DNA of 64,000 nt. Origin: Cellulomonas fengjieae (GTDB taxonomy: Bacteria; Actinomycetota; Actinomycetes; Actinomycetales; Cellulomonadaceae). Position 1 is the first letter of the stretch; every line of letters starts with the position of its first letter. Shown here piece by piece: positions 17,361 through 24,928 of the stretch. The stretch lies in contig NZ_CP074404.1 of the NCBI RefSeq assembly GCF_018388465.1, positions 3,038,001 through 3,102,000 of the forward strand. Reading direction: 5' to 3'. Under the pieces are notes generated by a model, which did not search any database, was not told where the DNA came from, and saw only the letters and a list, made by a program, of their open reading frames with translations. The position numbers and the translations under genes were made by a program.

Positions 17361-17824
17361 AGCGACAGTGCCTGACGGATGATGCCCAGCAGCAGGCCCT
17401 TCACCTCGTTGCCCTTGAGGATCACCAGGAGCAGGCCGGCGAACCCGACGGCGGCGAGCGTCGCGATCGCGTACTCCGCGGTCGCCATGCCGGCGTCCGC
17501 GAGCCCGACCCGCACCCGCACCCGCAGCCCGTGCCGGTGACGGCGCACGACCGCGGCCACGCCCGGCGTGGCCGACACGACCGCACGGACGACGCTCCGG
17601 CGACCCGGCTCCTCGCGCGGCTGCCCCGGATCGCGCTGCTGTGTTGGATCGTTCGGCTGCCCAAGATCGTGCGACTGCCCCGGATCGGGCTGCTGCTGTC
17701 CCGGATCGTGCGACTGTCCCGGGTCGCGTTGCCGTCCCTGGTCGCGTTGCCGTCCCTGGTCAGGCTTCTCCCCCAGTCGGCGCTGCTGCCCCGGGTCCGG
17801 CCCCAGGGTCGTCGTGTCGGACAT
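17357..17824 (-). CDS. DUF4244 / Flp-like pilin with a 112-residue hydrophilic leader
   Basis: A 155-residue protein. Residues 112-118 read G-MATAEY, exactly the Flp prepilin cleavage motif (Gly, then Glu at +5 and Tyr at +6), followed by the hydrophobic pilin helix and a short end; the mature pilin would be 43 residues. The leader is unusually long: residues 8-74 are a Gln/Pro/Asp/Arg-rich repeat tract (DPGQ and RQRD units), then a very basic part (RRHRHGLRVRVRV). Most DUF4244 proteins are about half this size. ATG at 17824 follows GAGAGGAGAGGAC. It starts the DUF4244-TadE-TadE/G operon. Confidence 0.85.
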   Translation of the reverse strand: MSDTTTLGPDPGQQRRLGEKPDQGRQRDQGRQRDPGQSHDPGQQQPDPGQSHDLGQPNDPTQQRDPGQPREEPGRRSVVRAVVSATPGVAAVVRRHRHGLRVRVRVGLADAGMATAEYAIATLAAVGFAGLLLVILKGNEVKGLLLGIIRQALSL

Positions 17825-17989
17825 GTCCTCTCCTCTCGTCGAACGCCGTGGAGTGTCTGGCGTCTGCCCAGCGTCGGGCGCGCCGCCGTGGCGCGGGGCG
17901 GCGGCTCCGCGATCGGTGCGGGCCGCGGCCATCGGCCGGGCTGTGGGCGTCTCGCGGGGCCGCGGACGTGACCCGAGCGCCGGCGCAGC

Positions 17990-18544
17990 TCACCCGAGCA
18001 GGTCGCCCGCGAGGCTCAGGAGCATCGGCACCAGGCCCAGGAGGATGAAGGCGGGCAGGAAGCACAGCCCGAGCGGGAGGACGAGCCGCACCGCGAGCGC
18101 GCCCGCCGCGGCCCGGGTGCGCGTCCGCCGGTCACGCCGCAGCTGGTCCGCCCGACCACGCAGCGCCGGCCCGGGCGCCGATCCCGTGTCCCAGGCGGGC
18201 TCCAGGGCGCCCACGACGTCGGCGACGCCCGTGCCCGCCCACGCCGACTGCCAGGTCGCGCCCAGGAGCAGCGCGGAACCTCCCCGCGCCAGCGCCTCGC
18301 CCTGTGCACCACCGACGGCCGAGCCGACCGCCGCGAGCGCCCGCGGCAGTGGCGCTCCCGTCGCGATCGCCACGTCGAGCAGGTCCAGCAGGAGCACCGT
18401 GTCCATCGGCTCGTGCACGACCACGCGAACCCGCACCGGACGCGTCGGCCGGGACCGTCGCGGACCGGCCCCTCCCCACCACCACGGGCTGCTGGCGAGC
18501 GCGGCGGACAGCGCGACCGCCACGGCCAGGGCGGCGGGCGTCAC
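17990..18544 (-). CDS. tadC: Type II secretion system F family protein, TadC-like
   Basis: A 184-residue inner-membrane protein with an N-terminal hydrophobic segment, a T2SSF cytoplasmic core (MDTVLLLDLLDVAIATGAPLPRALAAVG, ADVVGALEPAW, ALRGRADQLRRDRRTRTRAAA) and two C-terminal membrane helices (LPLGLCFLPAFILLGLVPMLLSLAG). It forms the platform of the Tad secretion motor with TadB. The GTG start overlaps the tadB stop (GTGA). It is shorter than many TadC proteins but typical for the actinobacterial Rv3657c type. Confidence 0.83.
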   Translation of the reverse strand: MTPAALAVAVALSAALASSPWWWGGAGPRRSRPTRPVRVRVVVHEPMDTVLLLDLLDVAIATGAPLPRALAAVGSAVGGAQGEALARGGSALLLGATWQSAWAGTGVADVVGALEPAWDTGSAPGPALRGRADQLRRDRRTRTRAAAGALAVRLVLPLGLCFLPAFILLGLVPMLLSLAGDLLG

Positions 18545-19239
18545 GCGCGTCCCGCTCGCGACAGCAGGGTCGCCGTCCACCACCGGCCCAGGCCCACCAG
18601 CACGATGCCCAGCACCGCCGACGCCGTCCCGATCCCCCCGGACAGCACCACGCCCACGGGGTCGGCCCCGAGCAGCGCGCCCAGCGCCACGCCGAGCACC
18701 GGCAGCCACGCGAGCACCTGGGCGGTCGACCGCGGCCCCGAGAGCGCTGCGCCGCGCTCCCCCTCCGCCTCCGCGTCGGCCGCGACCGCTGACGCGATCC
18801 GCTCGAGCACCCCCGCCAGCGGGGCGCCGAGCTCGTCGGACAGTCGCGCAGCGGCCACCACGGCACGCGCACGCTGTGCCGCGCCCGGCTCCGCACGCCT
18901 GGGCAGCCGCGTGGGGAGCCCTGTCAGGAGCCGGGTCCGGAGCCTCCGGCGGAACCGGCTCCCGCCCGGTCGGGACGTCGTGGCGAGGAGGGCGTCAACG
19001 GTCGGTGCCGGCCCCGCGAGCACCACGCCGAGCGTCCGGGACCACGCCTCGACCGGGGTCGCGCCGGCCCTCAGCTGCGCGGAGACGGCGACGAGGGCGG
19101 CGGACAGGTCACCGTCGACGCGGGCCTGCGCGGGACCCTCCACGGCTGGGTGCGCCACCTGTGGGCGGACGCGGCGGCCGCCCGGGCCGGCACCTGCCAC
19201 GGCTGCCAGCAGCACCAGCGCCCCGATGGCCACGCTCAC
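18541..19239 (-). CDS. tadB: Type II secretion system F family protein, TadB-like
   Basis: A 232-residue membrane protein: N-terminal helix (AIGALVLLAAVAGAG), T2SSF core with LSAALVAVSAQLRAGATPVEAW and AARLSDELGAPLAGVLERIA, and two C-terminal helices (WLPVLGVALGALLGAD, VLSGGIGTASAVLGIVLVGLG). GTG at 19239 overlaps the tadA stop. It is Rv3658c-like. Together with TadC it should anchor the ATPase TadA at the inner membrane. Confidence 0.85.
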   Translation of the reverse strand: MSVAIGALVLLAAVAGAGPGGRRVRPQVAHPAVEGPAQARVDGDLSAALVAVSAQLRAGATPVEAWSRTLGVVLAGPAPTVDALLATTSRPGGSRFRRRLRTRLLTGLPTRLPRRAEPGAAQRARAVVAAARLSDELGAPLAGVLERIASAVAADAEAEGERGAALSGPRSTAQVLAWLPVLGVALGALLGADPVGVVLSGGIGTASAVLGIVLVGLGRWWTATLLSRAGRA

Positions 19240-20435
19240 CGCACCACCTCGACGCCTGCGCGTCCGGACTCCAGCCCCAGGCGGGCGGCCAGCGGCGGCC
19301 ACGCGGGCCCCGCGACGGTCACGCCCGATGCGTCTGACCGCAGGGCGCACGCCACCTCCAGGTCCCCGGAGGCGGCACGCCGGACGACCCCGACCTCGGC
19401 CACGTAGCGGCGGTCGCCTCGGCGTAGGTGCAGCACGGCGTCGAACGCGCTCGCTGCCTGCGCGGCGAGCGCGTCACGCGACATCCCGGCCAGCGCCGCG
19501 AGCGCCTCCAACCGGGCCGGCACGTCCGCGGCGGCGTTGGCGTGGACCGTGGCGCACCCGCCGTCGTGCCCGGTGTTCAACGCGGCGAGGACCTCCCGGA
19601 CCTCGGCACCTCGGCACTCGCCGAGCACGATCCGGTCGGGCCGCATCCGCAGCGCGTGCCGCACCAGGTCCGTCAGGTCCACCCGGCCCGCGCCGTCCAC
19701 GTTCGCGTGCCGGGCGAGCAGGCGAACCACGTGCGGGTGCGCCGGGGACAGCTCGCCCGCCTCCTCCACGACGACCAGACGCTCGTCGTGCGGGACCAGC
19801 GAGAGCAGCGCCGCCAGCAGGGTCGTCTTGCCGGACCCCGTCGCACCCGAGACCAGCAGGTTGGCGCGCGTGGCCACCAGCGCCCGGACCACGGGGACCA
19901 GCGCGGTCGCGAGCGTGCCGGAGGCCACGAGCTGCTCGATCGTGAACGGCCGCGACCGGACCACTCGGAGGCTGATCAGCGCGCAGGTGCCGGCCACCGG
20001 CGGGAGCACCGCGTGCAGACGGGTGCCGTCGGGCAGGCGGGCGTCGACCGCGGGAGAGGCGTCGTCGAGGCGCTGACCGCCCGCGGCGGCGAGCCGTACC
20101 GCGAGTGCCCGCACGTCGTCCGGCCCTCCCAGGTCCACGTCCGCACGGCCCAGCCGCCCCGCGCGCTCGACCCAGACGTCGCGAGGTCCGTTGACCAGGA
20201 CGTCGGTCACCTCGGGGTCGTCGAGCAGCACCTGCAACCGACCCGCGCCGAAGAGCTCGTCGCGGACGGTCCTGCTCATCGACCGCAGCGCGGCGGAGCC
20301 GAGCACCGCGCCGGCGTCGCGCGCGGCCGCCTCGACCGCGGCATCGAGGGAGCCACCGGACGGGTCGTGCGGACCGAGGCGGGCGCGCACCGCGTCGAGG
20401 AAGTCGGGCCCGACCGTGCGCACCGGTGCGCTCAT
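19236..20435 (-). CDS. tadA: TadA family conjugal-transfer / pilus assembly ATPase
   Basis: A 399-residue GspE/VirB11-type ATPase. Visible are the N-terminal VTDVLVNGPRDVWVERAGRL domain, Walker A GATGSGKTTLL near residue 197, the Asp/Glu box ERLVVVEEAGEL, Walker B MRPDRIVLGECRGAEV and the His box TGHDGGCATVHAN. It powers assembly of the Flp-like pilus or secretion through TadB/TadC. It overlaps ssd upstream by 4 bases (ATGA) and tadB downstream. This is the Rv3659c counterpart. Confidence 0.93.
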   Translation of the reverse strand: MSAPVRTVGPDFLDAVRARLGPHDPSGGSLDAAVEAAARDAGAVLGSAALRSMSRTVRDELFGAGRLQVLLDDPEVTDVLVNGPRDVWVERAGRLGRADVDLGGPDDVRALAVRLAAAGGQRLDDASPAVDARLPDGTRLHAVLPPVAGTCALISLRVVRSRPFTIEQLVASGTLATALVPVVRALVATRANLLVSGATGSGKTTLLAALLSLVPHDERLVVVEEAGELSPAHPHVVRLLARHANVDGAGRVDLTDLVRHALRMRPDRIVLGECRGAEVREVLAALNTGHDGGCATVHANAAADVPARLEALAALAGMSRDALAAQAASAFDAVLHLRRGDRRYVAEVGVVRRAASGDLEVACALRSDASGVTVAGPAWPPLAARLGLESGRAGVEVVR

Positions 20436-21193
20436 GTCAGGCCGCCCAGCGCCGACACCACGCGGGCCGCCGCCCGGGCCGTCGGACCGCCCTCCGGCAC
20501 GCCGCCCCGTTCGAGCGCCGCCCCCATCCGCCGGTCGCGCGGGAGCATCGCGAGGATCGGCAGGTCGACCGTGTCGGACAGCTCGGCGGCTCCGAGACCA
20601 CCCGGCGCCGGGCCGGCCACCACGAGCCACGTCGCCACGCCCGCTCGGACCAGGCACGGGCGCATCGCCAGGATCCCGGCGACAGAGCGCAGGTCCCGCG
20701 GCGCCACGACGAGCACGGCATCGCACGCACCGGCGAGCGACTCCCCCGCCACGACCGCAGCCCGATCCAGGTCGAGCACCAGGGCACCCGCCGCGGCGGT
20801 CAGGGCGTGCAGCACGTCGGCGACCACGGCGGGCTCCGGAGGCCCCGGCCGCGACCGGTCGGCGCTGAGCACGGCGCAGGGACCCCACCGGGGCAGCAGC
20901 GTGAGCACGTCGGCACCGGACACCTCCCCGCGGGCGTCCGCGAGGTCCGGCCACCGCACGCCGTCGGCGCCCTCGAGCCCTAGCAGGACGTCGATCCCCC
21001 CAGAGGCGCGGTCCAGGTCCACCAGCACCGTCGCCGTCCGGCGCGCCAGCTCGCGGGCGAGGGCCGCAGCGAGCGTGGAGGCACCGGCGCCGCCGCGAGC
21101 CGCCACCACGCCGACGACGAGTGCACGGCGGGGAGCGGGTGCGACCGACGGCCAGGTCGGCGGGCCAGGACGGGCACCGGTGAGGGGGGTCAT
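20432..21193 (-). CDS. ssd: Septum site-determining / CpaE-like P-loop ATPase (Ssd)
   Basis: A 253-residue MinD/ParA-like protein with a deviant Walker A VVAARGGAGASTLA that has lost the usual lysine before Ser/Thr, as in CpaE and mycobacterial Ssd (Rv3660c). Walker B is seen in TATVLVDLDRASGGIDVLLG and LVLDLDRAA. CpaE-type proteins position Tad pili at the pole; Ssd also affects septum formation in mycobacteria. ATG at 21193 is preceded by GAGGCGGAACCG. It is first in the ssd-tadA-tadB-tadC operon. Confidence 0.85.
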   Translation of the reverse strand: MTPLTGARPGPPTWPSVAPAPRRALVVGVVAARGGAGASTLAAALARELARRTATVLVDLDRASGGIDVLLGLEGADGVRWPDLADARGEVSGADVLTLLPRWGPCAVLSADRSRPGPPEPAVVADVLHALTAAAGALVLDLDRAAVVAGESLAGACDAVLVVAPRDLRSVAGILAMRPCLVRAGVATWLVVAGPAPGGLGAAELSDTVDLPILAMLPRDRRMGAALERGGVPEGGPTARAAARVVSALGGLT

Positions 21194-21364
21194 CGGTTCC
21201 GCCTCTCTGCCCGGCCCGACCTGACCGCCGGCGCACCGGGAACACTGCCGCGCCACCCCGGGTCACCACCCGCGTCGCGAGCGCCGCTGTGGGGCCTCCG
21301 CCCCGCGACCCGGGCTGTGGGCGGCTCGTCGGCCCACGGACGCCGGCCGGCGCCGGCACCGGTC

Positions 21365-21422
21365 GGTGTCGGCACGAGTTGGGTGTGGGCGTGCGTCGGT
21401 GTGGGCACCAGGCGGTGTGGGC
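21365..21422. repeat. Iteron-like array: GGTGTGGGC units every 16-17 bp
   Basis: GGTGTGGGC occurs at 21382, 21398 and 21414, exactly 16 bases apart, and a variant GGTGTCGGC at 21365. The array fills part of the 304-base divergent region between ssd and the HAD-IB gene. A TAGGCT at 21432-21437 just after it could be a -10 element for the HAD gene. Phased repeats in a promoter region suggest cooperative binding of a regulator. The rest of the gap holds no gene. Confidence 0.6.
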
Positions 21423-21497
21423 ACCGGCCGCTAGGCTCGCCGCGAGCTCGACCCACCGATGACGCTCGGCCCACCGACGACGACCGCCCGGAGCAGC

Positions 21498-22316
21498 ATG
21501 GACGAGGACCGCACCCAGCACGGCGCACCGACGCGCGGGCTGCGCGAGGCCGCGTTCTTCGACCTCGACAAGACGATCATCGCCACGTCGTCCGCCACCG
21601 CGTTCTCCCGACCGTTCCTGGCGCAGGGCCTGCTGACCCGGCGCTCGGTCGTGCGCACCGCCTACGTGCAGCTCCAGTACCTGCTCGGCGGTGCCGACGA
21701 GGGCCAGACGGAGCGGCTGCGCGCGCAGCTGTCGCGGATGGTCGTCGGCTGGGACGTCGCCCAGGTGTCGTCGATCGTCGCCGAGACGCTGCACGAGTCC
21801 ATCGACCCCAAGGTCTACGCCGAGGCCGTCGCCCTCATCGAGGAGCACCACCGTGCCGGCCGGGACGTCGTCGTGGTCTCCGCGTCGGGTGCGGAGGTGG
21901 TCGAGCCGATCGCCGAGGCGCTGGGCGCGGACCATGTCATCGCCACCCGGATGGCCGTCCTCGACGGCCGGTACACCGGTGAGATCGACTTCTACGCCTA
22001 CGGGGAGAACAAGGCGTCGGCCATCCGCGAGCTCGCCGAGGCCCGCGGCTACGACCTCGCCGCCAGCTACGCCTACTCGGACTCCATCACGGACGCGCCC
22101 ATGCTCGAGACGGTCGGTCACGCGTTCGCGGTGAACCCGGACCGCGCGCTGCGCAGGCTCGCCGTCGAGCGCGGGTGGGGTGCCCTGCTGTTCGTCCGCC
22201 CCGTCCCGCTGTTCCCCCGCCGGGCACGCATCGCCACGGCGGGCGCCGCCGCCGTCGTGGCCGTCGGGCTCGCCGTGACCTGGATCGCCGTCCGCCGCCA
22301 CCGGCAACGCACCTGA
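21498..22316 (+). CDS. HAD-IB family hydrolase (Rv3661-like phosphatase)
   Basis: A 272-residue protein of the SerB-like HAD-IB subfamily: motif I AAFFDLDKTIIATSS (nucleophile Asp near residue 20), motif II VVVVSASGAEVVEPI, and motif III/IV GENKASAIRE and YAYSDSITDAPMLETVG. A C-terminal hydrophobic segment (ATAGAAAVVAVGLAVTWIAV) with a basic tail anchors it to the membrane. Substrate unknown; homologues include Streptomyces and mycobacterial proteins next to ssd and linked to differentiation. ATG at 21498 follows CGGAGCAGC; the in-frame ATG at 21459 is an alternative. Confidence 0.88.
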   Translation: MDEDRTQHGAPTRGLREAAFFDLDKTIIATSSATAFSRPFLAQGLLTRRSVVRTAYVQLQYLLGGADEGQTERLRAQLSRMVVGWDVAQVSSIVAETLHESIDPKVYAEAVALIEEHHRAGRDVVVVSASGAEVVEPIAEALGADHVIATRMAVLDGRYTGEIDFYAYGENKASAIRELAEARGYDLAASYAYSDSITDAPMLETVGHAFAVNPDRALRRLAVERGWGALLFVRPVPLFPRRARIATAGAAAVVAVGLAVTWIAVRRHRQRT

Positions 22317-22359
22317 GCCGCCCGGCGCCACCGCCGACGCGCCCGAGCCACCCGGACCC

Positions 22360-22374
22360 GTCCGCAGTGCGGAC
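22360..22374 (+). terminator. Small hairpin after the HAD-IB gene
   Basis: GTCCGC-AGT-GCGGAC forms a perfect six-base-pair stem 44 bases after the stop codon, without a T-tract. It may end HAD-IB transcription before the RNA candidate that follows. Confidence 0.3.
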
Positions 22375-22464
22375 GCCGGTCCCAGCATCCGGCGGGCCCG
22401 GACGCGTGGCCTGCGCGGTCATTCCGCCGGCTGTCGTCGGCGCCGGAGGTGCGGTATCACGGTC

Positions 22465-22612
22465 CTGACAGTCGGATGACCTGACGGCACCCACGCGCAG
22501 GAGAGCCCACCTATGGGCAGGTCGACCGGGCTGGTCCCGTCGCGACCGACACAAGTGCACGCCTGATCACCATCGGGTCGGCTGTTGGCGACGGCGCCCC
22601 ACGGGGCGCCGT
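22465..22612 (+). ncRNA. Candidate Ms1 / 6S-like small RNA
   Basis: The 345-base gap between the HAD-IB gene and the convergent Fic-like gene matches, gene for gene, the place of MTS2823/Ms1 in mycobacteria (Rv3661-Rv3662c) and scr3559 in Streptomyces. In the DNA, CTGACAGTC (22465-22473) can pair with GGCTGTTGG (22580-22588), GATG (22475) with CATC (22571) and CAGG (22498) with CCTG (22562), giving an elongated rod. It is followed by a strong hairpin at 22591-22612. Ms1 binds core RNA polymerase in stationary phase. Strand follows the HAD gene and the terminator. The 5' end is uncertain and could lie up to 100 bases upstream. A 17-codon ORF at 22513 is an alternative content. Confidence 0.5.
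22591..22612 (+). terminator. Strong hairpin terminator of the RNA candidate
   Basis: ACGGCGCCCC-AC-GGGGCGCCGT is a perfect inverted repeat with ten-base arms, forming a stem of about nine pairs with a tight loop, followed by CGGTCGTCC. No long T-tract, as is common in GC-rich actinobacteria. It would also serve the convergent minus-strand gene. Confidence 0.6.
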
Positions 22613-22661
22613 CGGTCGTCCCTCGACCGGTCCGACGCCGATCACACCGGTCACGCGCCGG

Positions 22662-23501
22662 TCACGACCCGCTCGGCAGCGACCCGGCCAGCACCCCGTC
22701 CGCGACCGTGCGGGCATGCGCGGCGCCGGTCACCACGGCGTCGCCGTAGCCCGCCAGCCACGCGGCCACGCCCGCCGGGGACCCGGTCGCGAACCCCGCG
22801 GCCGCGCCGAGGTACGGGTTCAGCGCCGCGGCCCACGCGGCCTCGGTGACCAGGGACCCGGTCGGGTCCAGCCCGCGCACGGTGAGCAGGAGGCGGGCCG
22901 TCGCGCGCGCCACCAGCCCGTTGCCGCCCGCGAACGGGCGCAGCGCGAGCAGCTCGCCGTGCACCACGGCAGCGAGCACGAGTGCGGGCGCGGTCGACGC
23001 CTGCACGGTCCGGCCGAGCAGCTCGATCCGGGCCGCCAGCTCGTCGCCCACGGGTGCCGGGCCGAGCCCCCGCAGGTCACCGGGCTGCTCCGTCGAGCGC
23101 AGCCGACCCACGGCCGCGTCGGGCAGCCACCCGCTCGTCGCGGCGACGTGCACCTGCGCGAGCACCTGACCCAGCGGGGGCAGCGCCACGGATCCGCGGT
23201 CGCCGAGTGCGGGCATCCACCGTTCGACCAGGGCGGTCGCCCGCAGGGCACCGACGACGACGGGCTCGTCCCCGCCGCCCGTGGCCAGGGCCCGGACCTG
23301 CGACAGGGGCACGCGCACGCCCTCGATCTCGCACGACGACCGCGTCGCTCGCAGGCCCGCCTCGGCGCGCACCTCGCGCCACCTCCGGCGGTAGGCCTCG
23401 TGCCAGCGCAGCTCCTCGCAGGCCACCCTGGCCCGGTCGACGGCCTCCGCCACCCCCGGGAGCGCGAGCAGCGGGGCGAGGGGGTCCGTCACGCCTGCCA
23501 C
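22662..23501 (-). CDS. Fic-fold protein with degenerate active site (Rv3662c-like)
   Basis: A 279-residue protein. Near the N-terminus SSCEIEGV matches the (S/T)SxIEG segment of Fic inhibitory helices; in the C-terminal half HGELLALRPFAGGNGLVAR lines up with the Fic motif HPFxDGNGRxxR. The catalytic His is Arg, the Asp/Glu is Gly and the first Arg is Leu, so AMP transfer is unlikely. Homologues at this position are often annotated only as oxidoreductase or hypothetical. It lies beside the Ms1-type region in several actinobacteria. GTG start at 23501; a second GTG at 23492 is possible. Confidence 0.72.
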   Translation of the reverse strand: MAGVTDPLAPLLALPGVAEAVDRARVACEELRWHEAYRRRWREVRAEAGLRATRSSCEIEGVRVPLSQVRALATGGGDEPVVVGALRATALVERWMPALGDRGSVALPPLGQVLAQVHVAATSGWLPDAAVGRLRSTEQPGDLRGLGPAPVGDELAARIELLGRTVQASTAPALVLAAVVHGELLALRPFAGGNGLVARATARLLLTVRGLDPTGSLVTEAAWAAALNPYLGAAAGFATGSPAGVAAWLAGYGDAVVTGAAHARTVADGVLAGSLPSGS

Positions 23502-23533
23502 CCTACGAGCGTCGCGCAGGTCACAATGTGCAC

Positions 23534-24928
23534 ATGGTCTCCCCGAGCGTCTCCTCCTCCATCACGGCACGCCTGGAGGTCCAGGCGCGGCCGACCGCCG
23601 TCAGCGAGCTCACCACGGCGATCGAGAAGGCCGGGGGCATCGTCACCGCCCTGGACGTGACCGCGTCGGGCCACGAGCACATGACCGTCGACGTCACGTG
23701 CGCGACGCGCGGCGAGCAGCACGCGGCCGACATCGTCGAGGCCCTCAAGGTCCTGGAGGGCGTGGTCGTCGAGCGCGTCAGCGACCGCACGTTCCTCATG
23801 CACATCGGCGGCAAGCTCTCGATCGAGTCCAAGGTCCCGCTGCGCAACCGCGACGACCTGTCCATGGCGTACACGCCGGGGGTCGCGCGGGTCTGCGAGG
23901 CGATCGCGGCGCACCCCGAGGACGCCCGCCGCCTCACCATCAAGCGCAACACGATCGCCGTGGTCACGGACGGCACGGCCGTGCTGGGCCTGGGCAACAT
24001 CGGACCGTTGGCCAGCCTGCCCGTGATGGAGGGCAAGGCGGTGCTGTTCAAGCGGTTCGCGGGGATCGACGCGTTCCCCATCGCGCTGGACACCACCGAC
24101 GTGGACCAGATCGTGGAGACCATCTGCGCGATCGCGCCGGTCTTCGCGGGGATCAACCTCGAGGACATCTCGGCGCCGCGGTGCTTCGAGGTCGAGCGGC
24201 GGCTGCGCGAGCGCCTGGACATCCCCGTCTTCCACGACGACCAGCACGGCACGGCGATCGTCGTCGTCGCCGCGCTGACCAACGCGCTGAAGGTGGTCAA
24301 GAAGGACCTCGCCACGGTGCGAATCGTGCTGTCCGGCGCCGGCGCCGCGGGGACCGCGGTGCTCAAGCTGCTGCTCGCCGCGGGGGCCGAGGACGTGGTC
24401 GTGGCGGACATCGGGGGCGTCGTGCGTGCCGACCGACCCGGGCTGGACGAGTCGTTGTTCTGGACGGCCTCCGTGACGAACCCGCGCGGCATCGGGGGCA
24501 GCGTCGCGGACGCCCTGCGGGACGCGGACGTCTTCATCGGCGTCTCCGCGCCCGATGTCATCACGGGCGACGACGTCGCGACGATGGCGACGGACGCCAT
24601 CGTGTTCGCGCTCGCCAACCCCCGCCCCGAGGTGGACCCGGACGATGCGGCGCTGCACGCGGCCGTGGTGGGAACGGGCCGCTCGGACTTCGCCAACCAG
24701 ATCAACAACGTGCTCGCGTTCCCCGGCGTGTTCCGCGGGCTGCTCGACGCGCAGTCGCACCGGATCACGAGCGCCATGCTGCTCGCGGCGGCGTACGCGC
24801 TGGCGTCCGTGGTCACGGACGACGAGCTGAACCCGACCTACATCGTGCCCAGCGTGTTCCACCCCGACGTGACCTCGGTCGTCGCCGCGGCGGTGACGAA
24901 GGCCGCCCAGACGCCGGTCGAGGTCTAG
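23534..24928 (+). CDS. NAD-dependent malic enzyme with N-terminal ACT domain
   Basis: A 464-residue malic enzyme. Residues about 8-85 form an ACT-like regulatory domain (SELTTAIEKAGGIVTALDVTA). The catalytic part has AYTPGVARVCEAI with the catalytic Tyr, TDGTAVLGLGNIGPLASLPVMEGK, FHDDQHGTAIVVVAAL with metal-binding Asp residues, and a Rossmann fold VLSGAGAAGTAVLKLL. It converts malate to pyruvate and CO2 with NAD(P)H. ATG at 23534 is 32 bases from the divergent Fic-like gene; there is no clear ribosome-binding site and GTG at 23528 is in frame. Confidence 0.93.
   Translation: MVSPSVSSSITARLEVQARPTAVSELTTAIEKAGGIVTALDVTASGHEHMTVDVTCATRGEQHAADIVEALKVLEGVVVERVSDRTFLMHIGGKLSIESKVPLRNRDDLSMAYTPGVARVCEAIAAHPEDARRLTIKRNTIAVVTDGTAVLGLGNIGPLASLPVMEGKAVLFKRFAGIDAFPIALDTTDVDQIVETICAIAPVFAGINLEDISAPRCFEVERRLRERLDIPVFHDDQHGTAIVVVAALTNALKVVKKDLATVRIVLSGAGAAGTAVLKLLLAAGAEDVVVADIGGVVRADRPGLDESLFWTASVTNPRGIGGSVADALRDADVFIGVSAPDVITGDDVATMATDAIVFALANPRPEVDPDDAALHAAVVGTGRSDFANQINNVLAFPGVFRGLLDAQSHRITSAMLLAAAYALASVVTDDELNPTYIVPSVFHPDVTSVVAAAVTKAAQTPVEV

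Noticed and set aside
21425..21440. Full promoter for the HAD-IB gene
   Set aside because: TAGGCT could be a -10, but no acceptable -35 at the proper distance was found, so it is mentioned only in the iteron entry.
22513..22566. 17-codon ORF in the Ms1-like gap as a protein gene
   Set aside because: It has a ribosome-binding-like CAGGAG but no recognisable sequence, and sits inside the predicted RNA rod; kept only as an alternative.
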